A stretch of 64,000 nt of DNA from Gloeotrichia echinulata CP02 (GTDB lineage Bacteria; Cyanobacteriota; Cyanobacteriia; Cyanobacteriales; Nostocaceae), in the NCBI GenBank assembly GCA_038087035.1, contig CP051187.1, forward strand, positions 6,764,001-6,828,000. Direction: 5' to 3'. Below the pieces are notes generated by a model, which made no database searches, had not been told where the DNA came from, and saw only the letters and a list, made by a program, of their open reading frames with translations. Position numbers and translations under genes: made by a program. Every line of letters begins with the position of its first letter. Position 1 is the stretch's first letter. Positions 43,904-52,832 of this stretch are shown here, one piece after another.

Positions 43904-45696
43904 TTACCGAGCGTCAACGGCGTATTGAATCAGCAAGCTGAGGCGCTGGCGTAGAGTTTCTAAGCCTAAGCGTTGTCCTGCGGAAATAAAAACTGCTAGG
44001 GGAAACTCTTCTCGTGCTAGGGCGAGGGTTTCGCTAGTGACTTGATCAATTTTGTTAAAAACAACCAGCGCTGGCCCTGGAGTTATGGGCATTTCTGCTA
44101 AAATGTCTCTGACTGAGCGAATATGACTCAACCAGGCGGGATGAGATAAATCTACTAAATGCAGTAGGGCGTCGGCTTCTGTGACTTCCTCTAAGGTAGC
44201 GCGGAAGGCGTCCATTAGGGATGCAGGTAGTTCGTGAATAAATCCTACTGTATCTGTAATCAGAATCTCTTGGGGTTCTGCTGTCTCGGCGTTGGGTATC
44301 ACCAGACGGCGTGTGGTGGGGTCGAGGGTAGCAAATAGCTGGTTGGCTGTGTAAACTTCGGCGTTGGTGAGGGCGTTCAGCAAGGTGGATTTACCGGCGT
44401 TGGTATAACCAACCAATGCGATTGAGGGAACTTCCCGATGTTGTCGCCGTTGTCGTAAACGGGAACGATGGGCCTGGAGCTGGTTCACTTCTTTTTGGAG
44501 TCGAGAAATGCGCTGCTGAATGGCTCGGCGTTCGGTTTCTAGTTTGGTTTCACCAGGTCCTCTTGTCCCAATACCACCCCCTAACCGGGACATCGCTTGA
44601 CCTCTACCAGTGAGTCGCGGCTGCATATATTCCAACTGTGCTAGTTCTACTTGTAATTTACCAGCACGGGACTGGGCACGTTGGGCAAAGATATCTAGTA
44701 TGACTTCGGTGCGGTCAACTACTCTGACACCAATTTGGGCTTCTAGGTTGCGGACTTGGGAGGGTGAAAGGTCGCGGTCAAAGACGACGAGATTAACTCC
44801 CAAGGTTTGGGCTGTGAGGGCGATTTCCTGCACTTTACCTTCACCGACTACGGTCTGGGGATGAATGCGCGATCGCTTTTGTTGTATTGTCTGTAGTACA
44901 TCTCCCCCGGCTGTATCCACTAGCATGGCTAATTCCATGAGGGTGTCTTGGAATTGTTGCGGAGTCATTTCATCGGTGATTATTCCCACAAGTAGCACGC
45001 GATCATGGTCGGCATCTACTTCCTGGGCAATAAATTCCCGCTGAAATTCTGCTTCTAGGTTTTCCACCAAGTCGATAAAGTCTTGTTGGGCTAGATCATC
45101 CAAGCTGATAGGCGACGATATTCGCCAATTTGGAGATGGGATATTGCCCGACTCTACCTTAAATCCAGGAGTACTGGTAATCAAGGCGCGAGATTCTTGG
45201 GGTGTTAGGTGTGCTAAATAAGCTTCTTTGACGTAGCCTGTGGCGCCGCCTCCCCTCCGTGTAAAGCCTGCTCCAGTGATATTTAATACCACTAAAGCGT
45301 CTAAACGTTGCATCGCCATCGCTGTCATTGCCGCTTCATTAGGCGGTTCTGGCTTGAGATGGGTGGCAATACATCGAATACCGCTGAGTCGTTCGGCACC
45401 ATAACGTGGCAATTCCAAGGGTGGAATTTGCGTTTGACGCGGTGTGCCTACCCCCACCCGAATCACTTGGCCGCGTCGGTTGAGGTAGGCACACACGGGC
45501 TGATTTAGTTCGGTGCTGATTGCTGCCAGACGCTGAGAAAAATCGGACGTAGTGATGGTATCGCCCGGTATGCGCTGGTGGTACAGCCGCTGTAGTTGTT
45601 TCAGCTGGCTGGACTTTAAACCTTGGAGATTTCCGTAGATAGTCTCTATAGGCGTATATGACCAGTGAATGGTCCCCCAAATCCTTCTTTATTCAT
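43904..45696 (-). CDS. hflX: GTPase HflX; N-terminus shifted out of frame
   Basis: The main frame runs from 43904 to about 45690 but has no ATG/GTG/TTG before the GTG at 45496, which is inside conserved sequence (ELNQP-VCAYLNRRGQVIRV). Upstream, the frame reads IETIYGNLQGLKSSQLKQLQ, expected for HflX. An ATG at 45696 starts MNKEGFGGPFTGHIRL and stops at TAG 45646-45648; adding one base there would join the two. GTPase motifs: VGYTNAGKSTLLNAL (G1), DTVGFIHELP (G3), FNKID (G4). HflX is a ribosome-associated GTPase that splits stalled ribosomes. Either a real one-base deletion or a sequence error. Confidence 0.9.
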
Positions 45697-45899
45697 TTTA
45701 CAACACGGTTGGGGCTGTTAACTCTATCTTTTGGTAGTTGCTTTATGTATCAGTTTATGTTTTTGCTGGGCAGTGGAATTCGCTATTATACCAGCGGATT
45801 GCTTGACTTTTAAGACATTGGCTAGGATTCTCCTTGATATCTTGCACCAACTATGTCATCCACAACAAAAATCACTAAGTATTGATAATTTTTCGCTTT

Positions 45900-45966
45900 T
45901 CTCACAGTCCGCCAGGGACTATAAGTCCCTGTCTCATAGCTTAAGTCCTCTATAAGAGGACTAAAA
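45900..45966. repeat. AGTCC-type palindromes
   Basis: CAGGGACTATAAGTCCCTG and AGTCCTCTATAAGAGGACT in tandem, upstream of hflX. Related to the palindrome at 13373-13396. Confidence 0.6.
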
Positions 45967-46079
45967 ACTGTATTTTCGTAAGGTAAGATGCATCACATAT
46001 TTTTTGTGGATTCATTGTTTATGCGTAAAGGTGCAAGATCTGAGTTGAGGACTTACGCTAGTGTCACATTTAAATCAAG

Positions 46080-46259
46080 AATGGTGCGTGACGCCACAAG
46101 TTCTATAACTGGGTAGGTAGAATATTTATCGCAGCGTCACGCACCCTACGATTATTAACCGACTGTCCCCTGACTTTGAAACAATGGTGCGTGACGCCAC
46201 AAGTCCTATAACTGGGTAGGTAGAATATTTATCGCAGCGTCACGCACCCTACGATTATT
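46080..46259. mobile_element. Two 77-bp palindromic elements in direct repeat
   Basis: Units 46080-46156 and 46183-46259, nearly identical, each bounded by GGTGCGTGACGC and its complement GCGTCACGCACC. Spacer of 26 bases. MITE-like; a partial relative (GCTGACGCACCCTAC) is at 50634-50648. The rest of the 45967-46585 gap holds no gene. Confidence 0.75.
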
Positions 46260-46585
46260 TCCTCAAAAAAAGAAAAATTGTGGTCATACCCTCTATCCCG
46301 ATATTTAGAGATAGATGCTATGAGTGTTTAAACTACCTTGGCTGACGCGATCGCAAGTAATACCAATTCTATGTGAGGTGGCGCTATATTCGCCCTCACA
46401 CTAGAAGCCACTGGCTGACAAATAAAGCCCACCGTTCCTGCAGAATGCTCCGCGAATGTGGGCTAATTAGGCACATCTTCATCCAGAAACGGTATAACAA
46501 TTAATTCTCAATCAATTCTTGCAGTGACGATAGTTTTCATAACTTCTCAAGTATCTAACACTACTCGTGTTTACCATATTTTTGT

Positions 46586-46885
46586 ATGATGTATTCCACC
46601 AATTTTTCTTATAATTCATCCTTCAAAGGATCAATACCCTACCGATTATTTAGTCGCCGGCAAATGTTCCCGGCACGTCATGATACACTGTGGCGAATCG
46701 AACAGGGAGCGGTTCGGACTTTAACCTGGAATGCTGAAGGAACATTTATTCCTCTGGGTTATTGGGGTTCTGGGGATTTGATTGGTTCTCCTTTATCCAG
46801 GGTCAAGCCATATCAAATTCAATGTCTGAGCAATGGTGACTTAGGAACCTATATGCTCGTGGGCTTTCTGCTTCTATTGCTGTAA
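46586..46885 (+). pseudogene. Crp/Fnr-family regulator, N-terminal fragment
   Basis: 99 codons. Residues 15-85 (YRLFSRRQMFPARHDTLWRI, EQGAVRTLTWNAEGTFIPLG, YWGSGDLIG) look like the cyclic-nucleotide-binding fold of cyanobacterial Crp-like regulators. The frame then turns into a hydrophobic nonsense tail (GFLLLLL) and stops. The helix-turn-helix half is missing. The IS607-like element begins about 20 bases later, but the rest of the gene is not on its far side, so the damage is more than a simple insertion. Confidence 0.6.
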
Positions 46886-46957
46886 TTTGGAAGTATGATA
46901 AAACTTTAAACAAAATATAGTCTAGCATAGTCAGATATAGTCTAAAAGACAGTCCTA

Positions 46958-47131
46958 ATGAAATTATCTGATTATGCTAAAACCTTGGAGATTTCCTACC
47001 TTACCGCTTGACGACATTACAAAGCAGGTAAAATACCATATCCAACAGAACAACTTCCCACGGGTACGGTAATTGTTGATGACGACCCGAAAAAGATATC
47101 AGGGCAAAGCGCAAAACCGAAAAAATTGTAG
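46958..47131 (+). pseudogene. IS607 serine recombinase TnpA, N-terminal remnant
   Basis: ATG AAA TTA... reads MKLSDYAKTLEISYLTA, a stop (TGA), then RHYKAGKIPYPTEQLPTGTV. This is the MerR-like helix-turn-helix that starts IS607 TnpA, with Trp replaced by TGA. The catalytic recombinase domain is absent. Confidence 0.8.
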
Positions 47132-47254
47132 AAGCCTTAAATTCTCCAACAGATTGATTAAGTTTTCTAGTCAAGCATATCTTACTGGATCTTGAATGAT
47201 ATACTAATTTCATTGCCAAAGTTGATCAATACTTTGACTACGCTCAGTATAAAT

Positions 47255-48538
47255 ATGCGTCAAGTAGAAAAGCACATAATCAAAGAAGGACATGACTGGT
47301 TTGATTATTGTAGTGACATTACCACTATTTCTCGGCAGCTTTACAACACTGCTCAATTCACTCAGCGTCAAGGTTTTTTTTATGGTTGGGGAACTCAATC
47401 ACAAGCTAGCTTAGACACTTTATTTAAACAAAATGAGAACTACAAAGCCTTGCCCGCAAAAGTAGCTCAACTCGTATTAAAACAGAATGCAGATGCGTGG
47501 ATTGCTTACGACAAAGCATTAGTGGCTTACAAACTTGAACCAACTAAGTTCACTGGTAGACCAAAACCACCTAATTATGTTGATGATAAAAACTTAGTGA
47601 AATTCAATAATCAAGCAATTGGTAAAAGAGAATTTAATAAAGGTTTCATTATCCCGTCAATGTCGCCAATCAGAATCCCGGTAAAGCCTGGACTAAAGTT
47701 TGAGGACTTGTGTGAGGTACGAATTATCCCAAAAACTGGATGCTTCGTTATCGAAATAGTCTATGAAATTACCGAGTTGTCAGAGTTTTTTTGTAGTTTG
47801 AATCCTGAACTGAATGCGGCGATAGATATTGGTTTAGATAATCTAGCGACGATTGTTTTCAACGACTTGAGCGAACAGCCAATTATCGTAAACGGGAAAC
47901 CATTAAAATCAGCCAACCAATTTTATAACAAGCAGATTGCCAAGTTTCGAGGTTTTCTGCCTCATGGTAAAGCTAAATCAAGGCGAATCGCAAATATCGT
48001 CCGCAACCGTAATCAATTTATAGATTCATATTTGCATCAATCCACAAAAATGATTGTGGATGAACTTCTATCTCTTGGTGTAACTCACGTCTCAATCGGG
48101 AAAAACGAACAATGGAAAACACGTCTTAATTTAGGTAAACGTACAAACCAAAGCTTTATTCAAATACCACATGCTAAATTTATCGAAATGCTGACTTACA
48201 AATTAGTTAGAGTCGGTATTACCGTTAAGGTAGCAGAAGAATCTTACACAAGTAAGGCTTCAGCGATTGATTGGGACATCATCCCAACTTATCAACCTAA
48301 CAACAAGATCAAGCATGTATTCTCAGGAAAACGTGTCAAACGTGCGTGGTATATCAGTAAAGATGGTTTGAAGATTCATGCTGACGTGAACGCAGGCTAC
48401 AACATCGGCAGAAAAAGTAATCCTGAAGGGTTTGACTGTCTCCAGTCTATTCTAAGGGATAGGGGGTGTCTGGTAGTACATCCAAGGCGGATAACTCCAC
48501 TATTTAAGCGTGTCCATGCTGAAAGTAGAGTTGCTTAA
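47255..48538 (+). CDS. tnpB: TnpB of IS607 type
   Basis: The frame opens at a TTG (47192), but MRQVEKHIIKEGHDWFDYCS at 47255 is the usual start (427 residues). RuvC residues: Asp in AAIDIGLDNLATI, Glu in VSIGKNEQWKT, Asp in IHADVNAGYNI. The zinc-ribbon Cys residues are missing: the region reads ESYTSKASAIDWDIIPTY, where related proteins have SYTSKCS. All three acidic residues are present, so it may still be an active guided nuclease. Confidence 0.87.
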   Translation: MRQVEKHIIKEGHDWFDYCSDITTISRQLYNTAQFTQRQGFFYGWGTQSQASLDTLFKQNENYKALPAKVAQLVLKQNADAWIAYDKALVAYKLEPTKFTGRPKPPNYVDDKNLVKFNNQAIGKREFNKGFIIPSMSPIRIPVKPGLKFEDLCEVRIIPKTGCFVIEIVYEITELSEFFCSLNPELNAAIDIGLDNLATIVFNDLSEQPIIVNGKPLKSANQFYNKQIAKFRGFLPHGKAKSRRIANIVRNRNQFIDSYLHQSTKMIVDELLSLGVTHVSIGKNEQWKTRLNLGKRTNQSFIQIPHAKFIEMLTYKLVRVGITVKVAEESYTSKASAIDWDIIPTYQPNNKIKHVFSGKRVKRAWYISKDGLKIHADVNAGYNIGRKSNPEGFDCLQSILRDRGCLVVHPRRITPLFKRVHAESRVA

Positions 48539-48668
48539 AGCTAAATTGCATAAGTCTGACTATATTTGACTATGTGATTTGGAACTATATTGATTTGAAA
48601 CATATCTGTCATAGGGGCGGTGTTTCCCCGCCCTGGTCTGGAAAATATTGAGAGAATTGCCCAAGATT

Positions 48669-49841
48669 ATGGAAAATTCAGCAGCGATCGCGCCAGCAGA
48701 TGCATCTCTACCCAATCATACGGCACTTGGCTCGAAGGAAGTTGTCGGTAGTGATTTTGATCGGGCGATGATGCAACGATGTTTAACACTCGCCCGTCGT
48801 GCTTTGGGACGCACTTCGCCAAATCCCCTGGTGGGGTCTGTAATTGTCCAAAATGGGGAGATTATCGCCGAAGGGTTTCATCCCCGTGCTGGTGAACCCC
48901 ATGCGGAAGTTTTTGCTTTGAGGGCTGCAGGCGATCGCGCTCGTGGTGCGACAATTTATGTGAGTCTGGAACCTTGTAATCACTATGGACGCACTCCCCC
49001 TTGCTCGGAAGGCTTGATTAATGCTGGGGTGGCTAAGGTGGTGGTGGGTATGGTTGACCCTAATCCACTGGTAGCTGGTGGTGGAATTGCTAAGTTACGG
49101 GCTGCTGGTATTGAAGTGGTGGTAGGTGTGGAACAAGAAGCCTGTCAGCAAATCAATGAAGGTTTTGTTCATCGCATTCTCTACAAGCGACCTTTGGGGA
49201 TTTTGAAATATGCCATGACTTTAGATGGTAAAATTGCTGCTACCTCTGGTCATAGTGCCTGGGTGACAAATCAAGACGCCCGCAGCGAAGTACATCAACT
49301 ACGGGCTGCTTGCGATGCTGTGATTGTTGGCGGTAATACGGTCAGACAGGATAATCCTTATTTAACTAGCCATGAGGTAGGCTCTCATAATCCTTTGCGG
49401 GTGGTGATGAGTCGCCAGATCAATTTGCCCGAAAATGCTCGATTGTGGCAAACTGCAGATGCTCCCACCTTAGTGTTGACAGAGGTGGGGGCTAATCCGG
49501 AGTTGCAAAAATTGTTGCTCAAACAAGGGGTGGAAGTAGTGGAATTTACATCACTCACACCAGATATAGCAATGACTCACTTGTATGAGCGGGGTTTTTG
49601 TAGCGTGTTGTGGGAATGTGGTGGTAATCTAGCTGCCAGTGCGATCGCTCAAGGGGCAGTGCAAAAAATTCTGGCCTTTATTGCTCCTAAAATTATTGGT
49701 GGTAGTCAAGCTCCGACACCTGTAGGAGATTTGGGTTTTACTTCCATGACTGAAGCATTACCTCTAGAACGTGTACGTTGGCGCGTGGTCGGTTCTGACT
49801 GCTTAGTTGAAGGTTATTTGCCCCAAAAAACCCCATATTAA
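48669..49841 (+). CDS. ribD: Riboflavin biosynthesis deaminase/reductase RibD
   Basis: A TTG at 48648 is open, but I choose ATG 48669 (390 residues). N-terminal deaminase: HAEVFALRAAG and CNHYGRTPPCSE, the zinc site (HAE...PCxxxxxxPPC). C-terminal reductase: KYAMTLDGKIA and GGNTVRQDNPYLTSH, ending with GGxxAPTPV. It performs two steps from GTP-derived pyrimidine towards riboflavin. Stand-alone gene; a GGGCGG/CCGCCC hairpin (48614-48632) precedes it. Confidence 0.96.
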   Translation: MENSAAIAPADASLPNHTALGSKEVVGSDFDRAMMQRCLTLARRALGRTSPNPLVGSVIVQNGEIIAEGFHPRAGEPHAEVFALRAAGDRARGATIYVSLEPCNHYGRTPPCSEGLINAGVAKVVVGMVDPNPLVAGGGIAKLRAAGIEVVVGVEQEACQQINEGFVHRILYKRPLGILKYAMTLDGKIAATSGHSAWVTNQDARSEVHQLRAACDAVIVGGNTVRQDNPYLTSHEVGSHNPLRVVMSRQINLPENARLWQTADAPTLVLTEVGANPELQKLLLKQGVEVVEFTSLTPDIAMTHLYERGFCSVLWECGGNLAASAIAQGAVQKILAFIAPKIIGGSQAPTPVGDLGFTSMTEALPLERVRWRVVGSDCLVEGYLPQKTPY

Positions 49842-49894
49842 CAGTCATCAGTCATCAGTCAACTATCGACTAATTATTGGTAATTTACTTATCC

Positions 49895-50110
49895 TTAAGA
49901 CTGGCGCTCATAAGCAAGATCACGTATAAGCGCCAGTCGAGATTGAATGTAGTCACTCAGAAAATCGGTTTCCTTGGGATCTAACAACGCTTGGGTGTTG
50001 GTTTGTTTCACCAACCACTGCACTAAACTTGCATCATCAAGATGCAAGAGTGTATTGGTGTGGGCGGTTTCAACCACAGACCAAAGCTGACGCATAATTA
50101 TAGGAGTCAT
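49895..50110 (-). CDS. Small cyanobacterial hypothetical protein
   Basis: 71 residues, MTPIIMRQLWSVVETAHTNT..., helical. The true start may be Met6 (MRQLWSVVE). I recall similar proteins in cyanobacteria next to housekeeping genes; no function. It converges with ribD. Confidence 0.7.
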   Translation of the reverse strand: MTPIIMRQLWSVVETAHTNTLLHLDDASLVQWLVKQTNTQALLDPKETDFLSDYIQSRLALIRDLAYERQS

Positions 50111-50740
50111 CCGACCTCAATCTAAGTTAATAGTTAGCTCTTTTCAGATTACACAATTCTGGCAGCCGATCAAGGCATAAATGTAGAAGCTGAGATAACT
50201 ATTATTAAAAGCTTAATAAACTGATTTATAAGTTTATGAACATTAAGAATCGGAAAGTTAAATTGTTAAATTTTAATACTTTACCTGAGAGTTAGGCTAT
50301 CACTCGATTCATTGGCGGTTTGATCACAAATTGCATTGGTATTGATTGTTAGTTGGAATACAATCGGAACTAGGTCGGCTATTGAAGCGTACTGGCTAGG
50401 GTCGTCATTTGTCATTCGTAATGTAATGGTTTGAGTCCTGTTTACGTTTCGTAATATAGTTCGGTTTATTCTCGCTGAGTTAGTTAAATTGGCTGGTAGA
50501 TATACTTATTATAGCTACAAGAAATGACAAGGTTAACTGGCAGGTGCTGGAATTTGAATTGAGGAATTAAGGGACTACCAAAAAATAAATTACCCAATAT
50601 TTAGTCCGTAGGGTGGGTCAGTACAATTCTCGCTGCTGACGCACCCTACAAGTTGGTCATTTGTCATTGGTCAGGGTTTTGAGGATATTTACGTTTCGTA
50701 ATATAATTCTGTTTATTTCCACTGACTTAATTACGAATTG
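50111..50740. other. Gap with a duplicated 45-bp block
   Basis: TTTACGTTTCGTAATATA followed by TTCGGTTTATTCTCGCTGAG at 50441-50486 recurs in diverged form at 50689-50734, and GTCATTTGTCATT precedes both. The block between includes a TCGCTGCTGACGCACCCTAC repeat piece. No gene seen. Confidence 0.5.
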
Positions 50741-51130
50741 TTAATCATCTTCATATTCAACCCAGCTATTAGGTGTTTCGGACACCCTGACTTTGAGTTG
50801 TACGCCTGATGGTACTCGTTTGCGAGTTTCATCATAAATATATTTGGCAATCATCTCAGCAGTTGTTTCATATTCTGGAGGTAAAACTTCGTTAAGAATA
50901 CAGTGGTCTAGCCCTCCTTTGGTTACATCTTGCTTTGCCCAACGTAATGTTTTAAAATCAGCAACCATGACTGAGTGTGGGCAATATTCTGAAGAGTGCA
51001 ACTTTGATGATTTGGCTTCGATTTGGACTTTATAAGTATGCCCATGCATCCGACCACAAGGACCATTGTAATCCTTGATGTAGTGGGCGCTATCAAATGT
51101 AAATTCTGTGGTTAGTTTCCATTTTGGCAT
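50741..51130 (-). CDS. queD: 6-carboxy-tetrahydropterin synthase QueD
   Basis: 129 residues. Zinc ligands His in FDSAHYI and in RMHGHTYKV; catalytic Cys in GPCGRMHGH; GLDHCILNEVLPPEYETTAEMIAKY and the final VRVSETPNSWVEYED are the QueD/PTPS signatures. It makes the queuosine precursor from dihydroneopterin triphosphate. No other queuosine gene is near. The 5' end overlaps the truncated upstream gene by 19 bases. Confidence 0.95.
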   Translation of the reverse strand: MPKWKLTTEFTFDSAHYIKDYNGPCGRMHGHTYKVQIEAKSSKLHSSEYCPHSVMVADFKTLRWAKQDVTKGGLDHCILNEVLPPEYETTAEMIAKYIYDETRKRVPSGVQLKVRVSETPNSWVEYEDD

Positions 51131-51516
51131 TTTGATATTACCCAGTTGTCATTGTGTTCTAAACCCGAATTGGTTGGCAATATAATGTATTTTATATCGC
51201 CATGTATTGCTACCAATTCCTTAATCATACGGATGCATTCCCTAGTCGGCGCCACGGGTGCATAGACCAGTAGCCCGCGTGCTTCTAGCTTCACTACAGT
51301 CATGCGAATTGGTACGATAGTGTAGAGAATGCCTTGAAGCTGATCAATTGTCCAGATAGTATCTTTGACTACTTCAGTGCAGAGCGATCGCCGTTTCCCG
51401 TAGGGATATAGTGGTACAGCAGGCCAAAACGGCCATCCCCAATCGTGGGGATGGCTGCTGGGTTCCAACCCTGACGCCTGCGGCTGGACTGTCGATTTAC
51501 CTCCCTGTGGGTTCAT
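51112..51516 (-). pseudogene. DUF4336-like protein, C-terminally truncated
   Basis: 134 codons. WPFWPAVPLYPYGKRRSLCT, EVVKDTIWTIDQLQGILYTI and GLLVYAPVAPTRECIRMIKE fit the start of DUF4336-type (metallo-beta-lactamase-like) cyanobacterial proteins. After PTNSGLEH the family sequence stops and the frame runs into NDNWVISKCQNGN, overlapping the queD start. A deletion has removed the C-terminal half and joined the rest to queD. Confidence 0.65.
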
Positions 51517-51834
51517 TGCTTTTGATCCAAAGTGTGGTTCTATCCAATTTTTAGCATTGGAATGCTTGTCTTGCTGGCGTTTATCTGGACTATCGTCAAA
51601 TGAAGCGTCATAGTATCAGCTCCCTGTGAGCAACTGTAGGGGCGGCTTGATTGCACTTTTGCTGTCAGTTGTCAGTTTAGGGTTGTTTGATTGTTGTAAA
51701 TTGCGATCGCGTGACTTCACAATTGTTTACCGAATCCAGAAAAAGTCAGAAATGGGTTACGTAACAATTAGTTACATTGGCTTTTAGCAAGGGTTGTAGG
51801 AGCCAATGCTGTTCACCCTATTGCTCGGTCGCAC

Positions 51835-52212
51835 TTAGTCAAACCTCCTGACAATTTGCATCAAGATAGCTTCAAGCCTTTCTAATGCCGCGTTTGTAGT
51901 TCTTTGGTTTGCTTCTACATTTCGCTGGTGTTGCTCAAAGTTTTGCTGGTGTTGCTCAAAGTTTTGCTGATGTTGCTCAAAGTGTCGTTGCTGCTGTTCG
52001 TGGCTATCGCGTAACTCTAGCAACACATCATCTAAGATGGCGCTACGAGCTAGTACAGAATTTACATTGCTGGTTAAGTTGGCAACATTATCGGTAAGGT
52101 TATCTAGCTTGTTGGTTAAAGCCGCGATCGCTTGGGTGTTTTGTATCGCTAGCAACTGCATTGCTAGTAATTGCTGGTCAATGTTGCTTGGCGGCTGTGG
52201 TATGTCTGTCAT
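51835..52212 (-). CDS. Coiled-coil protein with heptad repeats
   Basis: 125 residues. Helical throughout; residues about 75-105 contain FEQHQQN repeated in tandem (three near-identical heptads), typical of a coiled coil. Its ATG overlaps the stop of the upstream RHH-like gene (ATGA). Such pairs occur in plasmid-like accessory modules. Function unknown. Confidence 0.7.
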   Translation of the reverse strand: MTDIPQPPSNIDQQLLAMQLLAIQNTQAIAALTNKLDNLTDNVANLTSNVNSVLARSAILDDVLLELRDSHEQQQRHFEQHQQNFEQHQQNFEQHQRNVEANQRTTNAALERLEAILMQIVRRFD

Positions 52213-52415
52213 GCTGCTCCCTTATCCTTACCTGATTCGCTTTCAGTTTCTTGTATCCAGTTTTCTACCAATTCAACTAAAACCTCATTCATACTGACCT
52301 GCTTGAGAGCGCAGAGGGATTTAAATTTTGCTCTCAAAGATTCAGGCATAAACATTTTGTAGGTTACTAGCTTTTCTTTAGTCACAACACATTTACCAGA
52401 TTTATCTACCTGCAA
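52209..52415 (-). CDS. Ribbon-helix-helix-like DNA-binding protein
   Basis: 68 residues. LVTYKMFMPESLRAKFKSLC, ALKQVSMNEVLVELVENWIQ: strand then two helices, as in CopG/ParG-type regulators. It is translationally coupled to the coiled-coil gene. It may be an antitoxin, a partition protein or an autoregulator; I cannot decide. Confidence 0.65.
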   Translation of the reverse strand: MQVDKSGKCVVTKEKLVTYKMFMPESLRAKFKSLCALKQVSMNEVLVELVENWIQETESESGKDKGAA

Positions 52416-52571
52416 TTATCCCTTTAAGGACAAATCAAGTCATTAGGGTAAATGGGTGTATTGTGTTATTAGGGTGGTTAGGGTTACAATAGCACTATAA
52501 GCAGAAATCGATCAACAACCACCTACTCGCTGGTGTTGCTCAAAAGCAATAATGTAAGCTTATTTTGCTTT

Positions 52572-52601
52572 TTCAGCAACCCCTAATTAGGGGTTGCTGA
52601 A
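52572..52601. repeat. 30-bp perfect palindrome of two abutting transposon ends
   Basis: TTCAGCAACCCCTAA followed by its exact complement. The right arm is the left TIR of the element at 52589-52800, so two copies of the same end stand head to head. Confidence 0.8.
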
Positions 52602-52800
52602 TAAAGGTGTAATGCAGCCCAGGTAAGGAATTCCAGTCTTTTTTCACCAAGCAAGTGCAAGGTTATAACATCTAAAGTCTCAAAACCCTTGCACTTTCGT
52701 TAGCGAGCGCTGGGTAAATTTGGAACCTGAGCAATGAAACAACCATTTTGCAACCTGTGTGGCTTCTAGATTCGCTTTAGAGACTTATTCAGCAAGCCCT
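52589..52800. mobile_element. 212-bp MITE with 17-bp TIRs
   Basis: Ends AGGGGTTGCTGAATAAA and CTTATTCAGCAAGCCCT (inverted, two mismatches). Interior non-coding, with GCAAGTGCAAGG and CCCTTGCACTT forming an internal stem. No transposase of this type is in the window. Confidence 0.75.
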
Positions 52801-52832
52801 AAATAATATTTGCTTACGTGGGATGTCAAGAA

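Larger units (their letters stand above)
46905..48590 (+). mobile_element. IS607-like element: broken tnpA, intact tnpB
   Basis: Left-end motif CATAGTCAGATATAGTC (46926-46942) and right-end motif GACTATATTTGACTATG (about 48558-48574) are imperfect inverted copies. Inside lie a serine-recombinase remnant and a full-length tnpB. The element can no longer move by itself. Confidence 0.7.
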
